The position numbers were made by a program, and so were the translations under genes. DNA of 35,481 nt from assembly GCF_017896165.1 (NCBI RefSeq), contig NZ_JAFCNB010000037.1:1-35481 (forward strand), written 5' to 3'. The notes below the pieces were generated by a model, which was not told the origin of the DNA, searched no databases, and was given only the letters and a program-made list of their open reading frames with translations. The DNA comes from Microbispora oryzae. Its GTDB lineage: Bacteria; Actinomycetota; Actinomycetes; Streptosporangiales; Streptosporangiaceae. Below, piece after piece: positions 1-7,479 of the stretch (position 1 is the first letter of the stretch; each line of letters begins with the position of its first letter).

Positions 1-1389
1 GTTCGCGGTCACATCACGTTCGCGGCCGGCTTCAACAACGAGGCGCCGCTGATGCTGCTGACGGCCGCGCAGCGGCTGGAGCCGTTCGACATGGACCTCG
101 CCCGGGAGACGTATCTCATCGCCTGGGCCAGCGCGTCGTACGGCGCGGCGAGCCGGGACAGTCTCATGGCGATCTCGCGGGCGATGCGGGAGCTTCCCTC
201 GCCGGGGGAGAGTCCACGTGCCCTCGATCTTGTCCTTGATGCCTACGCGCTGCTCGTCACCGACGGTCACCGCGCCGCGCTGCCCGCGCTGCGCAGGGCG
301 ATGATCGCGCTGACCCACGCTCCCCCGCGGGACCTCCTGAGATGGGGCTGGGCGGCCGGTGGCCTGACCGCGCTCCTCTGGGAGGACCGCGTCATGGCGG
401 ACATGCCGGCCAGGCTGATCGGGGAGGTGCGTTCGGCCGGCGCCCTGTCCGAGCTGCCCATCTACCTCCACGCGTTGGGCGTGCCGGTCTTGTTGAGCGG
501 TGATTTCGCCGCCGGAGCCACGCTCGTCGCCCAAGCGGGGGCTGTCGCGGAGGCGACGGGGGTGCCCATGACGCAGCACACCGAGCTGCTGCTGACGGCA
601 CTGCGGGGCAATGAGGCCGAGGCCTCCACGCTGATCACCGCCGCCGTCGAGGAGGCCGATGCCGGCGGCCGGCCGAACGGCGTCGCGTCCGCCCACTGGG
701 CGGCGGCGATCCTCTACAACGGTCTCGCGCGATATGAGGAGGCGCTCTCGGCGGCCCAGGCCGCCGTGCGGAGCGCCAACCTGATCGTCTCCGAGTGGGC
801 GCTGCCCGAGCTCGTCGAGGCGGCGGTGCGCGCCGGAGACGACACGGCAGCCCACGGGGCGCTTGAGAGTCTGGCTGAGTCGGCCGCAGCCTGCGACACG
901 CACTGGGCCCAGGGCATTCTGGCCCGCTGCAGGGCGTTGCTGAGCGACGACGACGCCGCGGACCACCTGCACCGCGAGGCGGTCGAGCGGCTGGGCCGGA
1001 CGATCCTGCGGCCCGAACTGGCGCGCGCTCACCTGCTGTACGGCGAGTGGCTGCGCCGGAAGCGCCGGCGGGCCGAGGCGCGGGCTCACCTGCGGACCGC
1101 GGACGAGATGTTCGTCTCGATCGGGATGGAGGCGTTCGCCGAGCGTGCCCGGCGCGAGCTTCTCGCCACGGGGGAGACCGCCCGTCGCACCCGAAGGAAC
1201 GAGGCCGCCCCGCGCGAGGAGTTGACGCCGCAGGAGCAGCAGATCGCCCTGCTCGTACGGGACGGCCTGTCCAACCCGGAGGTCGCGGCCCGTCTCTTCG
1301 TGAGCCCGCGCACCGTCGAATGGCACCTCCGCAAGATCTTCGTCAAGCTCGGGATCAGTTCCCGGACGCAGCTTCGCCACGTCGACTGA
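1..1389 (+). CDS. LuxR-family transcriptional regulator, C-terminal part (5' end outside window)
   Basis: The reading frame is open from base 1, so the true start lies upstream and any N-terminal ATPase or sensor domain is not visible. The visible part is a long Ala/Leu/Glu-rich helical stretch typical of the TPR-like middle region of large LuxR (LAL-type) regulators. It ends with a LuxR/NarL-type helix-turn-helix: an ELTPQEQQIA start, then LSNPEVAARLFVSPRTVEWH and KLGISSRTQL. The HTH lies in the last 60 residues, as is usual for the family. It presumably binds DNA in response to an unknown signal. The next gene starts 100 bp downstream on the same strand, but a shared operon is not evident. 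The LuxR assignment is firm; the LAL subclass is inference because the P-loop region is missing. Confidence 0.85.
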   Translation, partial: VRGHITFAAGFNNEAPLMLLTAAQRLEPFDMDLARETYLIAWASASYGAASRDSLMAISRAMRELPSPGESPRALDLVLDAYALLVTDGHRAALPALRRAMIALTHAPPRDLLRWGWAAGGLTALLWEDRVMADMPARLIGEVRSAGALSELPIYLHALGVPVLLSGDFAAGATLVAQAGAVAEATGVPMTQHTELLLTALRGNEAEASTLITAAVEEADAGGRPNGVASAHWAAAILYNGLARYEEALSAAQAAVRSANLIVSEWALPELVEAAVRAGDDTAAHGALESLAESAAACDTHWAQGILARCRALLSDDDAADHLHREAVERLGRTILRPELARAHLLYGEWLRRKRRRAEARAHLRTADEMFVSIGMEAFAERARRELLATGETARRTRRNEAAPREELTPQEQQIALLVRDGLSNPEVAARLFVSPRTVEWHLRKIFVKLGISSRTQLRHVD

Positions 1390-1488
1390 GCCGGCTCGAC
1401 CGACCCCTTTTTCCGCGGTCGCCGTCCGTCCGCGGCGAGGCCGTTCGTCTGATACTTGAGACGGCACCGATCTGGGACAGGAGAGCTC

Positions 1489-1833
1489 ATGCAGTACGCG
1501 TTGTTGGCCTACAGCCCGCCGGAGGAAACGGACCGGGCGGCGCGCCCGATTCCGGGTGGCCTGGCCGCGCTGCTCGACCGGCCTGACGTCACCGGCTGGG
1601 CGCGGCTCCACGCCGACGAGTCGGCGACGACACTGCGCAACGACGAAGGAACGACGCTGCTGACCGACGGGCCGTTCATCGACAGCAAGGAGTATCTCGC
1701 CGGCCTGATCCTGATCGAGGCCGACAACCTCGACGGAGCGCTCGCCACAGCCGAGGAACTGCTCCGGGAGACTCGACCCGGCACCGCGATCGAGGTGCGG
1801 CCCATCATCAACGGACGCCTCCGTGGCGCTTGA
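1489..1833 (+). CDS. YCII-related (DGPF domain) protein, ECF42 partner
   Basis: A 114-aa protein beginning MQYALLAYSPPEE, with the signature TDGPF near residue 60 followed by KEYLAGLILIEADNLDGAL, the typical DGPF/YCII core. The ATG is preceded by a GACAGGAGA ribosome site, which favours it over an in-frame ATG 33 bp upstream. Its last 11 bases overlap the GTG start of the following sigma gene, so the two are translationally coupled. Conserved pairing of DGPF proteins with ECF42 sigma factors is established. Their biochemical role is not settled; they are small ferredoxin-like-fold proteins. Family assignment is secure, function is not. Confidence 0.9.
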   Translation: MQYALLAYSPPEETDRAARPIPGGLAALLDRPDVTGWARLHADESATTLRNDEGTTLLTDGPFIDSKEYLAGLILIEADNLDGALATAEELLRETRPGTAIEVRPIINGRLRGA

Positions 1834-3031
1834 CGCGGTCTTCCGCGACCAGTGGGGACGCGTACTGGCCACACTGGTCGGGATCCTCGGCGACATCGAA
1901 CTCGCCGAGGAAGCGGCCGCCGAAGCCTTCGCCATCGCCGCCGAGCGCTGGCCGCGCGAGGGCGAACCATCGAATCCCACCGGCTGGCTCGTGACGGCCG
2001 CCCGCAACCGCGCCATCGACCACCTGCGCCGCCAGCAGGTGCTGACCGAGAAGACGAAGCTGCTCGCCCGCGACATCGAGGCCGGGCCACAGCCACCGGA
2101 GGCACTCATGGACGACGCCGCCGCCATCCCGGACGAGCGACTTGAGCTGATCTTCACCTGCTGCCACCCCGCGCTCGCCCTCGACGCCCAGGTGGCGCTC
2201 ACCCTGCGCGCCCTCGGCGGCCTGTCCACCGACGAGATCGCGCTGGCGTTCCTCGTCCCGTTCGAGACCATGAGCAAGCGGCTGACCAGGGCCAAACACA
2301 AGATCCGCCATGCGGGCATCCCGTTCGCCGTGCCGCCCGATCACCAACTGCCCGACCGGCTGGCGGCCGTCCTGGCCGTGGTCTACCTGATCTTCAACCA
2401 GGGGTGGGGCGGCGGGCGCGTCGACCTCGCCGCCGAAGCGATCCACCTCGGCCGGGCGCTCGCCGGCCTGATGCCGGACGAACCGGAGGCACTCGCGCTG
2501 CTGGCGCTGATGCTGCTGCACGACGCGCGCAAGGCGGCCCGCGTGCGTGACGGGCGGGTCGTCCCCCTCGACGACCAGGACCGGACCCTGTGGGTCAAAG
2601 GGCAGATCGAGGAGGGGCGGGCGCTGCTGCGGCGGGCCATGGCACGAGGGCGCACCGGGCCCTACCTGGTGCAAGCGGCCATCGCCGACCTGCACCTGCA
2701 GCAGCCCCGCGACTGGCCGCAGATCGCCGCGCTGTACGGGACGCTCGCCCGGCAGACCCGCTCCGCGATCGTCGAGATGAACCGGGCCGTCGCCGTGGCC
2801 GAGATCGACGGGCCGGAAGCCGGCCTGGCCGTCCTCGACCGGCTCGATCTCGGCCACTATCGATACTTCCACTCCACCCGCGCCGAGCTGCTGCGTCGCG
2901 CCGGCCGCGGCGGCGACGCCCACGACGCCTACCGCAAGGCGCTCGACCTCGCGCGGACCGAGCCCGAACAGCGCTTCCTCGCCGACCGGGTGGCCGAGAC
3001 CGCGCCCGCCACCCGGACGGAGCCCCTCTAG
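1823..3031 (+). CDS. ECF42-type RNA polymerase sigma factor with C-terminal helical extension
   Basis: A 402-aa sigma-70 family protein. The region 2 core sits in about residues 1-75, including NPTGWLVTAARNRAIDHLRR. Region 4 is near residues 120-160, with LSTDEIALAFLVPFETMSKR and TRAKHKIR. The diagnostic IFTCCHPALA stretch lies between them. The long C-terminal TPR-like tail of about 200 residues (VVYLIFNQGW onwards) is the hallmark of ECF42. The start is GTG, overlapping the DGPF gene by 11 bp. ECF42 proteins have no classical anti-sigma factor, and the tail is thought to regulate activity. The stop codon TAG lies within a CTAG sequence at 3028-3031 that abuts an IS-end-like sequence, so the extreme C-terminus may have been altered by insertion. 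Confidence 0.9.
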   Translation: MALDAVFRDQWGRVLATLVGILGDIELAEEAAAEAFAIAAERWPREGEPSNPTGWLVTAARNRAIDHLRRQQVLTEKTKLLARDIEAGPQPPEALMDDAAAIPDERLELIFTCCHPALALDAQVALTLRALGGLSTDEIALAFLVPFETMSKRLTRAKHKIRHAGIPFAVPPDHQLPDRLAAVLAVVYLIFNQGWGGGRVDLAAEAIHLGRALAGLMPDEPEALALLALMLLHDARKAARVRDGRVVPLDDQDRTLWVKGQIEEGRALLRRAMARGRTGPYLVQAAIADLHLQQPRDWPQIAALYGTLARQTRSAIVEMNRAVAVAEIDGPEAGLAVLDRLDLGHYRYFHSTRAELLRRAGRGGDAHDAYRKALDLARTEPEQRFLADRVAETAPATRTEPL

Positions 3032-3047
3032 AGCCTGTATCAAAGCC
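3028..3047. repeat. solitary IS-end-like sequence adjoining the sigma gene stop
   Basis: CTAG followed by AGCCTGTATCAAAGCC matches the left terminus of the neighbouring IS (CTAG then GGCCTGTATCGAAGTC at 3082-3101) in 17 of 20 positions. It lies 54 bp before it in the same orientation. No transposase is attached, so it looks like a remnant end of an earlier related insertion, or the product of a tandem or imprecise event. The TAG in its CTAG is the stop codon of the upstream sigma gene. Confidence 0.6.
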
Positions 3048-3085
3048 TCTCGTAACCGGGAGATGCCAGGGCGGGGTTGTTCTAG

Positions 3086-4132
3086 GGCCTGTATCGAAGT
3101 CGATCAGAGCCATTCGTTGATCGTGGCGATGAGGATGGTGGCTTGGTAGCGGACGGCGAGCTTGTCGTAGCGGATGGCGACAGCGCGGTGGCGTTTGAGC
3201 CGGTTGATGCCGCACTCCACCGCGTGGCGCCGCTTGTACATCTCGGGGTCGAAGGCGGGTGGCCGTCCGCCTTTGGATCCCTTGGCGCGGCGGTTGGCGT
3301 CCTGGTCGGCCTTGCTGGGGATGGTGGCCTTGATGCCGCGTCGCCGCAGGTAGGCGCGGTTGGCCTTGGAGGTGTAGGCCTTGTCGGCCAGGACACGGTC
3401 CGGGCGGGTACGGGGACGCCCACCGCCCAGACGCGGAACCCGGATGCCATCAATGACCGCGGTGAACTGCGGACTGTCACCCCGCTGACCGGCGGTCAGC
3501 ACGATCGACAACGGCTTTTGGCCCTGCTCGCAGGCCAGATGCAGCTTGGTGGTCCACCCGCCACGAGAACGCCCCAACCCGTGATCGGCCGGCTCGGCAC
3601 CGCACACGCCACCCGGCGACTCGGCCTGAAGATCCCCCTTTTCCGCGCCCCGGCGGCGTGTTGATGCGCCCGGGCGATCGTCGAGTCCACGCTGACATCC
3701 CAAGTGATGCGCCCGGCCGCGTCCGCCCGGGCCTGTAGCGCGGTCAGGATCTGCTGCCAGGTGCCGTCTCGCTGATAGCGCCGGAACAGGGCATACACCG
3801 CCGGCCAGGATCCGTAGCAGGCGGGCACGTCGCGCCAGGGCGCGCGCTACTTCGTACCCGCCAGCGGATCCCGTCGATCAACCGCCGTTTGCTGAACGAC
3901 GACGGCCGCCCTGAGCGTTTCGGCGCAGGTAGCAGCGGTTCCAGCACTGCCCACTGCGCATCGGTCAGGTCGAACCGCCTCGTCACCGCTAAGGTGGCCA
4001 ACGAGGTCTCCGGTATTCAGGTTTTTCTTGGTCGATCAACCCTCATACCGGAGACCTCGTTCGTTGTCGATCTCCTACGCGCACACGAGCTCCAGAGCGG
4101 CAGGGCCGCCACAGCGGACTTTGATACGGGCC
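3086..4132 (-). mobile_element. IS5-family (IS427-like) insertion sequence, probably inactive
   Basis: An element of about 1.05 kb bounded by imperfect inverted repeats. The left end starts GGCCTGTATCGAAGTC, and the right end read from the other strand starts GGCCCGTATCAAAGTC. Each end is flanked directly by CTAG (3082-3085 and 4133-4136), matching the short palindromic targets used by the IS427 group of IS5. The single transposase gene is on the minus strand and is interrupted. The ends were set from the inverted repeats and the CTAG flanks; a shift of a few bases is possible because CTAG is palindromic. Confidence 0.8.
3104..4001 (-). pseudogene. IS5-family DDE transposase, split over three frames
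   Basis: Three consecutive minus-strand frames together give one IS5-type transposase. The N-terminal part (4001 to about 3850) has FDLTDAQWAVLEPLLPAP. The middle (about 3850 to 3640) has [20 protein letters not shown] and the first catalytic Asp region [15 protein letters not shown]. The C-terminal part (about 3645 to 3104) has VLADKAYTS (second Asp) and [16 protein letters not shown] (Glu). The first junction carries both a frame change and an in-frame TAG (minus strand, 3849-3847) where homologues usually read TKYRAPWRD, so it is most likely a disabling mutation. The second junction lies at an A4G5 run near 3640 and needs a -1 shift. That could be programmed slippage, which is known in this IS group. 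Overall probably inactive. Confidence 0.8.
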
Positions 4133-4243
4133 CTAGTGCTCCTGTGACACATTGAGATGCCGGTTGGGCCGTCAGGCTGGGGTGCGGCCAGATTCCCGGT
4201 GAGCTCACGCGTCACCTGTCAACCCGGCCTGGTGGACGGGTGT

Positions 4244-4984
4244 TCAGCCGCCGATGCCGACGACGTCGACGTGTACCTGCCACAACTTCTGCGGAAGCGC
4301 ACACCGGGGCGTGGTGTGCAGGCAGGCGTAGTCCGTCACGGTGCTCACGTCGGCGGAACCGACGGTACCGGTGCGGTACACCTCGAACAGCGGCTGATCG
4401 GTCGGGTATCCGCCGCGGGTCAAGGCTTTCACCAGAGCCGGTCCACTGACGGCGGCCGGGCGGTAGGCCGCGGGGAGGGAGAGGCCGAGGGTCTGCCCCA
4501 CGCGGACGGTGATCGTCTTGCCGTTGTCGGCCTCGGTGAGCGTGACGCTCGGTTCCCCGGTGATGGTGTCGTTGGTGCAGTTCGCCGTCGGGGTCGGTCC
4601 AGTGCCGGTGACCTGCATCCCGAAGGTGGTCGAGGCCCCTGGGGCGAGTTGTCCGTTGTAAGCCTCGTTCACCGCGGTGACGTAGGTGGCAGAAGTGGTC
4701 CGGGTCGTAGCGATGACGGCGTTCCACGCGGACGTCACCGACTGGCCGCCGGCAAGGGTCACGTTCGCCGTCCACCTGGTCGCGGAGGTGGCGGCGGTGT
4801 TGGTGATCGTGACGGTCACGATGCTTCCCCCGGCGTACTCTGCGTCGACGCGCGCGGTGGCGGCGCACCCGGCCGATTGGGCGGCAGCCACCGCAGTGCC
4901 GCCGGCGATTGCCGATGTGGCGAGCATGGTCAACAGGCCGACGATCGTGCTCAGGCCCAAGGTCATCCGTCTTGTCCAAGCCAC
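4244..4984 (-). CDS. Secreted protein: degenerate CBM2-like domain plus chagasin-like C-terminal domain
   Basis: A 246-aa protein from a GTG preceded by GAGAGG; an ATG at 4966 is an alternative start. Residues 1-36 form a signal peptide (TRR, then a hydrophobic stretch to AVAAA). Residues 40-136 resemble a family 2 carbohydrate-binding module: paired Cys40 and Cys136, VTVTITNT, RWTANVTLAGGQ, AWNAV and YNGQLAPG. Of the three exposed tryptophans that bind cellulose in CBM2, the first has no counterpart, the second is kept (Trp87) and the third is Tyr109, so binding may be weak or different. Residues about 147-240 (VTLTEADNGKTITVRVGQTL, later WQVHVDV) have the pattern of chagasin/I42 protease-inhibitor folds. 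This second assignment is tentative. The gene stands alone downstream of the IS. Confidence 0.7.
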   Translation of the reverse strand: MAWTRRMTLGLSTIVGLLTMLATSAIAGGTAVAAAQSAGCAATARVDAEYAGGSIVTVTITNTAATSATRWTANVTLAGGQSVTSAWNAVIATTRTTSATYVTAVNEAYNGQLAPGASTTFGMQVTGTGPTPTANCTNDTITGEPSVTLTEADNGKTITVRVGQTLGLSLPAAYRPAAVSGPALVKALTRGGYPTDQPLFEVYRTGTVGSADVSTVTDYACLHTTPRCALPQKLWQVHVDVVGIGG

Positions 4985-5101
4985 GGCTACGTACCTCTCA
5001 ACGCACGCGGGACGGTGTCGGCTCGGGCCGACATCGCACGGGGACTCCGGCAGCCGCATCGTCAACGGTGACCTTGCTGGTGTCAAGGAAGGCTGAATCT
5101 T

Positions 5102-5848
5102 TCAGAAATCGCCCACCTGCGGCTCGGCCGAGGTCGTCGCTGGTGTGACGTGGAGCACTTCGCGGGCCTGTTCGGCGGCGCGGGTGATGCTTTCGCTGAT
5201 GAAGTCGAGGAAGCGGGCGATGTTCTCCAGGCGGGTGGCGGCGGGGGTGTGGGGGCCGAGGACGGCGACGCCCCGCCGCGCGGTCTCGACGAGCTGGTCG
5301 TTGGCTCGGGCACTGGCGATCGTGGCCTGGTAGAAGAGTTCGTCGTCGACGACGTAGCGGTCGCGGCGGCGTTCGTCGCGTTCCCGGCGGACGAGGCTCT
5401 GGCTCTCCAGGAAGGTGATCGCCTTGGAGATGGACGCCGGGCTGACCTGAAGGCGCTGGGCGAGTTGCGACGCGGTGAGGCTGCCCGCGTCGGTGGTGAA
5501 CAGGCATGTCAGCACCCGGGCCGTCATCTTGGGCAGGCCCGAGCCCATGAGGACGGTGGTGAGTGTCTCCTCGTATTCGGCCACGGCCTCGGCGTCGCGT
5601 CCGTGTGACTGGGGGAGCGACTCCGGCCCTCGGGAGGAGACGGGACTGCGCCGGTGCGCGCGACGCTCGGTGGCGCGGTGCGCCAAGTCGGCGCGGTAGG
5701 CGGTGGGGCCGCCGTTGCGCATCACCTCACGCGTGATCGTCGATGTCGGCCGGTCGAGGCGCCGGGCGATCTCGGCGTAGGGGAGGCTGTCGGCCAGCCC
5801 CAGCGCGATCTGCTGGCGTTCCTGCTGGGTGAGCCTGCCTCCCGGCAT
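5102..5848 (-). CDS. GbsR/MarR-type transcriptional regulator with N-terminal recombinase-like HTH
   Basis: A 248-aa protein. Residues 4-45 (RLTQQERQQIALGLADSLPY, EIARRLDRPTSTITREV) form an HTH of the type found at the N-terminus of IS30 transposases. Residues about 100-175 form a MarR/GbsR winged helix (LTASQLAQRLQVSPASISKA, FLESQSLVRRERDERRRDRY), and a helical tail follows. The ATG at 5848 has a GAGGAGATCGCG leader, which decides the start over an upstream in-frame ATG. It is divergent from the DUF4097 gene. The 237-bp gap is rich in GCAAC/GTTGC repeats that are probably its operators, so it likely controls itself and its neighbour. Regulators of this arrangement usually respond to membrane or drug stress; that is inference here. 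Confidence 0.85.
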   Translation of the reverse strand: MPGGRLTQQERQQIALGLADSLPYAEIARRLDRPTSTITREVMRNGGPTAYRADLAHRATERRAHRRSPVSSRGPESLPQSHGRDAEAVAEYEETLTTVLMGSGLPKMTARVLTCLFTTDAGSLTASQLAQRLQVSPASISKAITFLESQSLVRRERDERRRDRYVVDDELFYQATIASARANDQLVETARRGVAVLGPHTPAATRLENIARFLDFISESITRAAEQAREVLHVTPATTSAEPQVGDF

Positions 5849-5914
5849 CGCGATCTCCTCGGTGATCCTGCGTGGTGGTCCGCGATCTCCCACGATAGCG
5901 TTCACTTCTCCTTC

Positions 5915-6038
5915 ATTGCAACGGACTCGGTCATGGATGTTGCGTTAGCCCTACAACCATTGCAACGATTTCCTGGCATCTGCCTGTGCATATGTAGTTT
6001 GGATGCAACAACTATGTTGCCATCTCATGGAAAGCAAC
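5915..6038. promoter_or_regulatory. Array of GCAAC/GTTGC operator-like sites in divergent promoter
   Basis: Six copies of the pentamer occur within about 120 bp: GCAAC at 5918, 5962, 6005 and 6034, and GTTGC at 5939 and 6016. Two copies share the longer context CATTGCAACG, 44 bp apart. The pair at 6005-6020 forms a perfect dyad, GCAACA-ACTA-TGTTGC. The region is AT-rich compared with its surroundings and sits between the divergent MarR-type and DUF4097 genes. The obvious ligand is the MarR-type regulator. Confidence 0.6.
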
Positions 6039-6085
6039 GTAGCGTTTCCCACATCGGAAACAACGAGTGAGTACCGGAGAGCACG

Positions 6086-6751
6086 ATGCAGAAGTTCGAC
6101 ACCCCCGCCCCGATCTCCGCCGTCCTGGACATCCCCGCCGGACGCGTTCAGTTCATCGCCGCCGACCGCGCGGACACCACCGTCGAGGTCCTGCCCGCCA
6201 ACCCCTCCAAGAGCCGCGACGTCCAGACCGCCGAGCACACCACCGTCTCCTACGCCGAGGGCGTCCTGCGGATCCAGACCCGCGAGTCCGGAAACCAGCT
6301 CTTCGGTCCCTCCGGATCCCTGGAGGTCACCGTCCAGCTGCCCGCCGGCTCCCGTGTCGAGGCCAAGGCCGCCGGCTCCGAGCTCCGCGGCGTCGGCCGC
6401 CTCGGCGACGTCGCCTTCGAAGGCGCGTACCGCCAAATCAAGATCGACGAGGCCGCGAGCGTCCGCCTCACCGCGATCGATGGCGACGTCGAGGTCGGGC
6501 GGCTCAACGGTCCCGCGGAGATCAGCACCGCAAGGGGCGACATCCGGATCGCCGAGGCCGTGCGCGGCACGGTCGTGCTCAGCACCCAGTCCGGCGACAT
6601 CTCGGTCACCGCCGCCGCCGGCGTCTCGGCCGTCCTGGACGCCGGCACCGGCTACGGCCGCGTCAGCAACGCCCTCAAGAACGATGGCACCGCCGGACTC
6701 GACATCCGCGCCACCACCTCCCACGGCGACATCACCGCCCGCAGCCACTGA
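6086..6751 (+). CDS. DUF4097-family beta-strand repeat protein
   Basis: A 221-aa protein with short repeating beta-strand units of the form GDV.V..L.G.., for example DGDVEVGRLNG, RGDIRIAEAV, SGDISVTAA and HGDITARSH. This is the right-handed beta-helix pattern of DUF4097 (putative adhesin) proteins. No signal peptide or membrane segment is visible, so it is probably cytoplasmic. The start has GGAGAG 4 bases upstream of the spacer. It is divergent from the GbsR/MarR-type regulator, an arrangement common in actinomycetes, and is probably under its control. The ABC transporter genes that often follow such pairs are absent here. The family call is secure; no biochemical role is known. Confidence 0.85.
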   Translation: MQKFDTPAPISAVLDIPAGRVQFIAADRADTTVEVLPANPSKSRDVQTAEHTTVSYAEGVLRIQTRESGNQLFGPSGSLEVTVQLPAGSRVEAKAAGSELRGVGRLGDVAFEGAYRQIKIDEAASVRLTAIDGDVEVGRLNGPAEISTARGDIRIAEAVRGTVVLSTQSGDISVTAAAGVSAVLDAGTGYGRVSNALKNDGTAGLDIRATTSHGDITARSH

Positions 6752-6794
6752 AGGGAGACAAGACGCCTTAAGCGACGAGCAGGAACGGATGAGC

Positions 6795-6816
6795 GCCGGC
6801 CGCGACCGCGGCCGGC
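6795..6816. terminator. Bidirectional hairpin terminator between convergent genes
   Basis: GCCGGCCGCG and its exact complement CGCGGCCGGC are separated by AC, between the 3' ends of the DUF4097 gene and the response regulator. No T-run follows, as is common in high-GC actinomycetes. Confidence 0.6.
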
Positions 6817-6831
6817 CGCTGGAGACATGGG

Positions 6832-7479
6832 TCAGTGCTTGCGGAGAAACTGCAACACCGCCAGCACGCGCCGGTGCTCCCGCTCGCCCGGTGCCAGACC
6901 GAGTTTGGTGAAGACACTGCGCACGTAGCCCTCGATGGTCTTCGGGCTGACGAAGAGCTCCTTGGCCAGTGCCGCGTTCGTCAGACCCTGGGCCATCAGC
7001 GCCAGAACCTCGCGCTCCCGATCGGTGAGGGCGGCGAGGGAGTCGTGTTCCCGGCGGCGGCCGACCAGCCGTGACACCAGCTCCGGGTCGATGACCACCT
7101 CGCCGGCCGCGATCCGGCGGATGTCGACGGCGAACGCTCCGAGGTCCGACACCCGGTCCTTGAGGAGGTAGCCGACCCCGCCGTCGAACTCGTTCATGAG
7201 ACGTAGTGCGTGGTGCACCTCGACGTGCTGCGACAGCAGCATGAGTCCCACCTGAGGGGCGAAGGACCGGATCTCGGTGGCGGCCTCGATGCCTTCGTCG
7301 GCGAAGCCCGGCGGCATCCGCAGGTCGGTGATGACCACGGCGGGCGGATCCCGGCGGACCAGGCTGACCAGCTCGACCCCGTGGCGTGCCTGGCCGATCA
7401 CCTCGAAACCCATCTCGGTGAGGATGCGCGTCATCCCCTCGCGGAACAGCAGCGCGTCGTCGGCGACGATCACCCGCAT
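6832..7479 (-). CDS. NarL/FixJ-type response regulator
   Basis: A 215-aa two-domain regulator. The receiver domain (residues 1-120) has the acidic pair Asp7-Asp8, the phospho-acceptor Asp52 in VVITDLRMPP, and the conserved Lys in YLLKDRV. A LuxR-type HTH occupies about residues 148-210 (LTDREREVLALMAQGLTNAA, LFVSPKTIEGYVRSVFTKLG). Its start overlaps the 3' end of the upstream sensor kinase gene by 10 bp, so the pair is translationally coupled. It is expected to be phosphorylated by that kinase and to act as a dimeric DNA-binding activator. Target genes cannot be read from the sequence; the divergent membrane protein at 9609 is a candidate. Confidence 0.93.
   Translation of the reverse strand: MRVIVADDALLFREGMTRILTEMGFEVIGQARHGVELVSLVRRDPPAVVITDLRMPPGFADEGIEAATEIRSFAPQVGLMLLSQHVEVHHALRLMNEFDGGVGYLLKDRVSDLGAFAVDIRRIAAGEVVIDPELVSRLVGRRREHDSLAALTDREREVLALMAQGLTNAALAKELFVSPKTIEGYVRSVFTKLGLAPGEREHRRVLAVLQFLRKH

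Noticed and set aside
1808..3043. Minus-strand open frame of 411 codons opposite the ECF42 gene
   Set aside because: The plus strand encodes a canonical sigma factor coupled to its partner gene; the minus frame has no domain.
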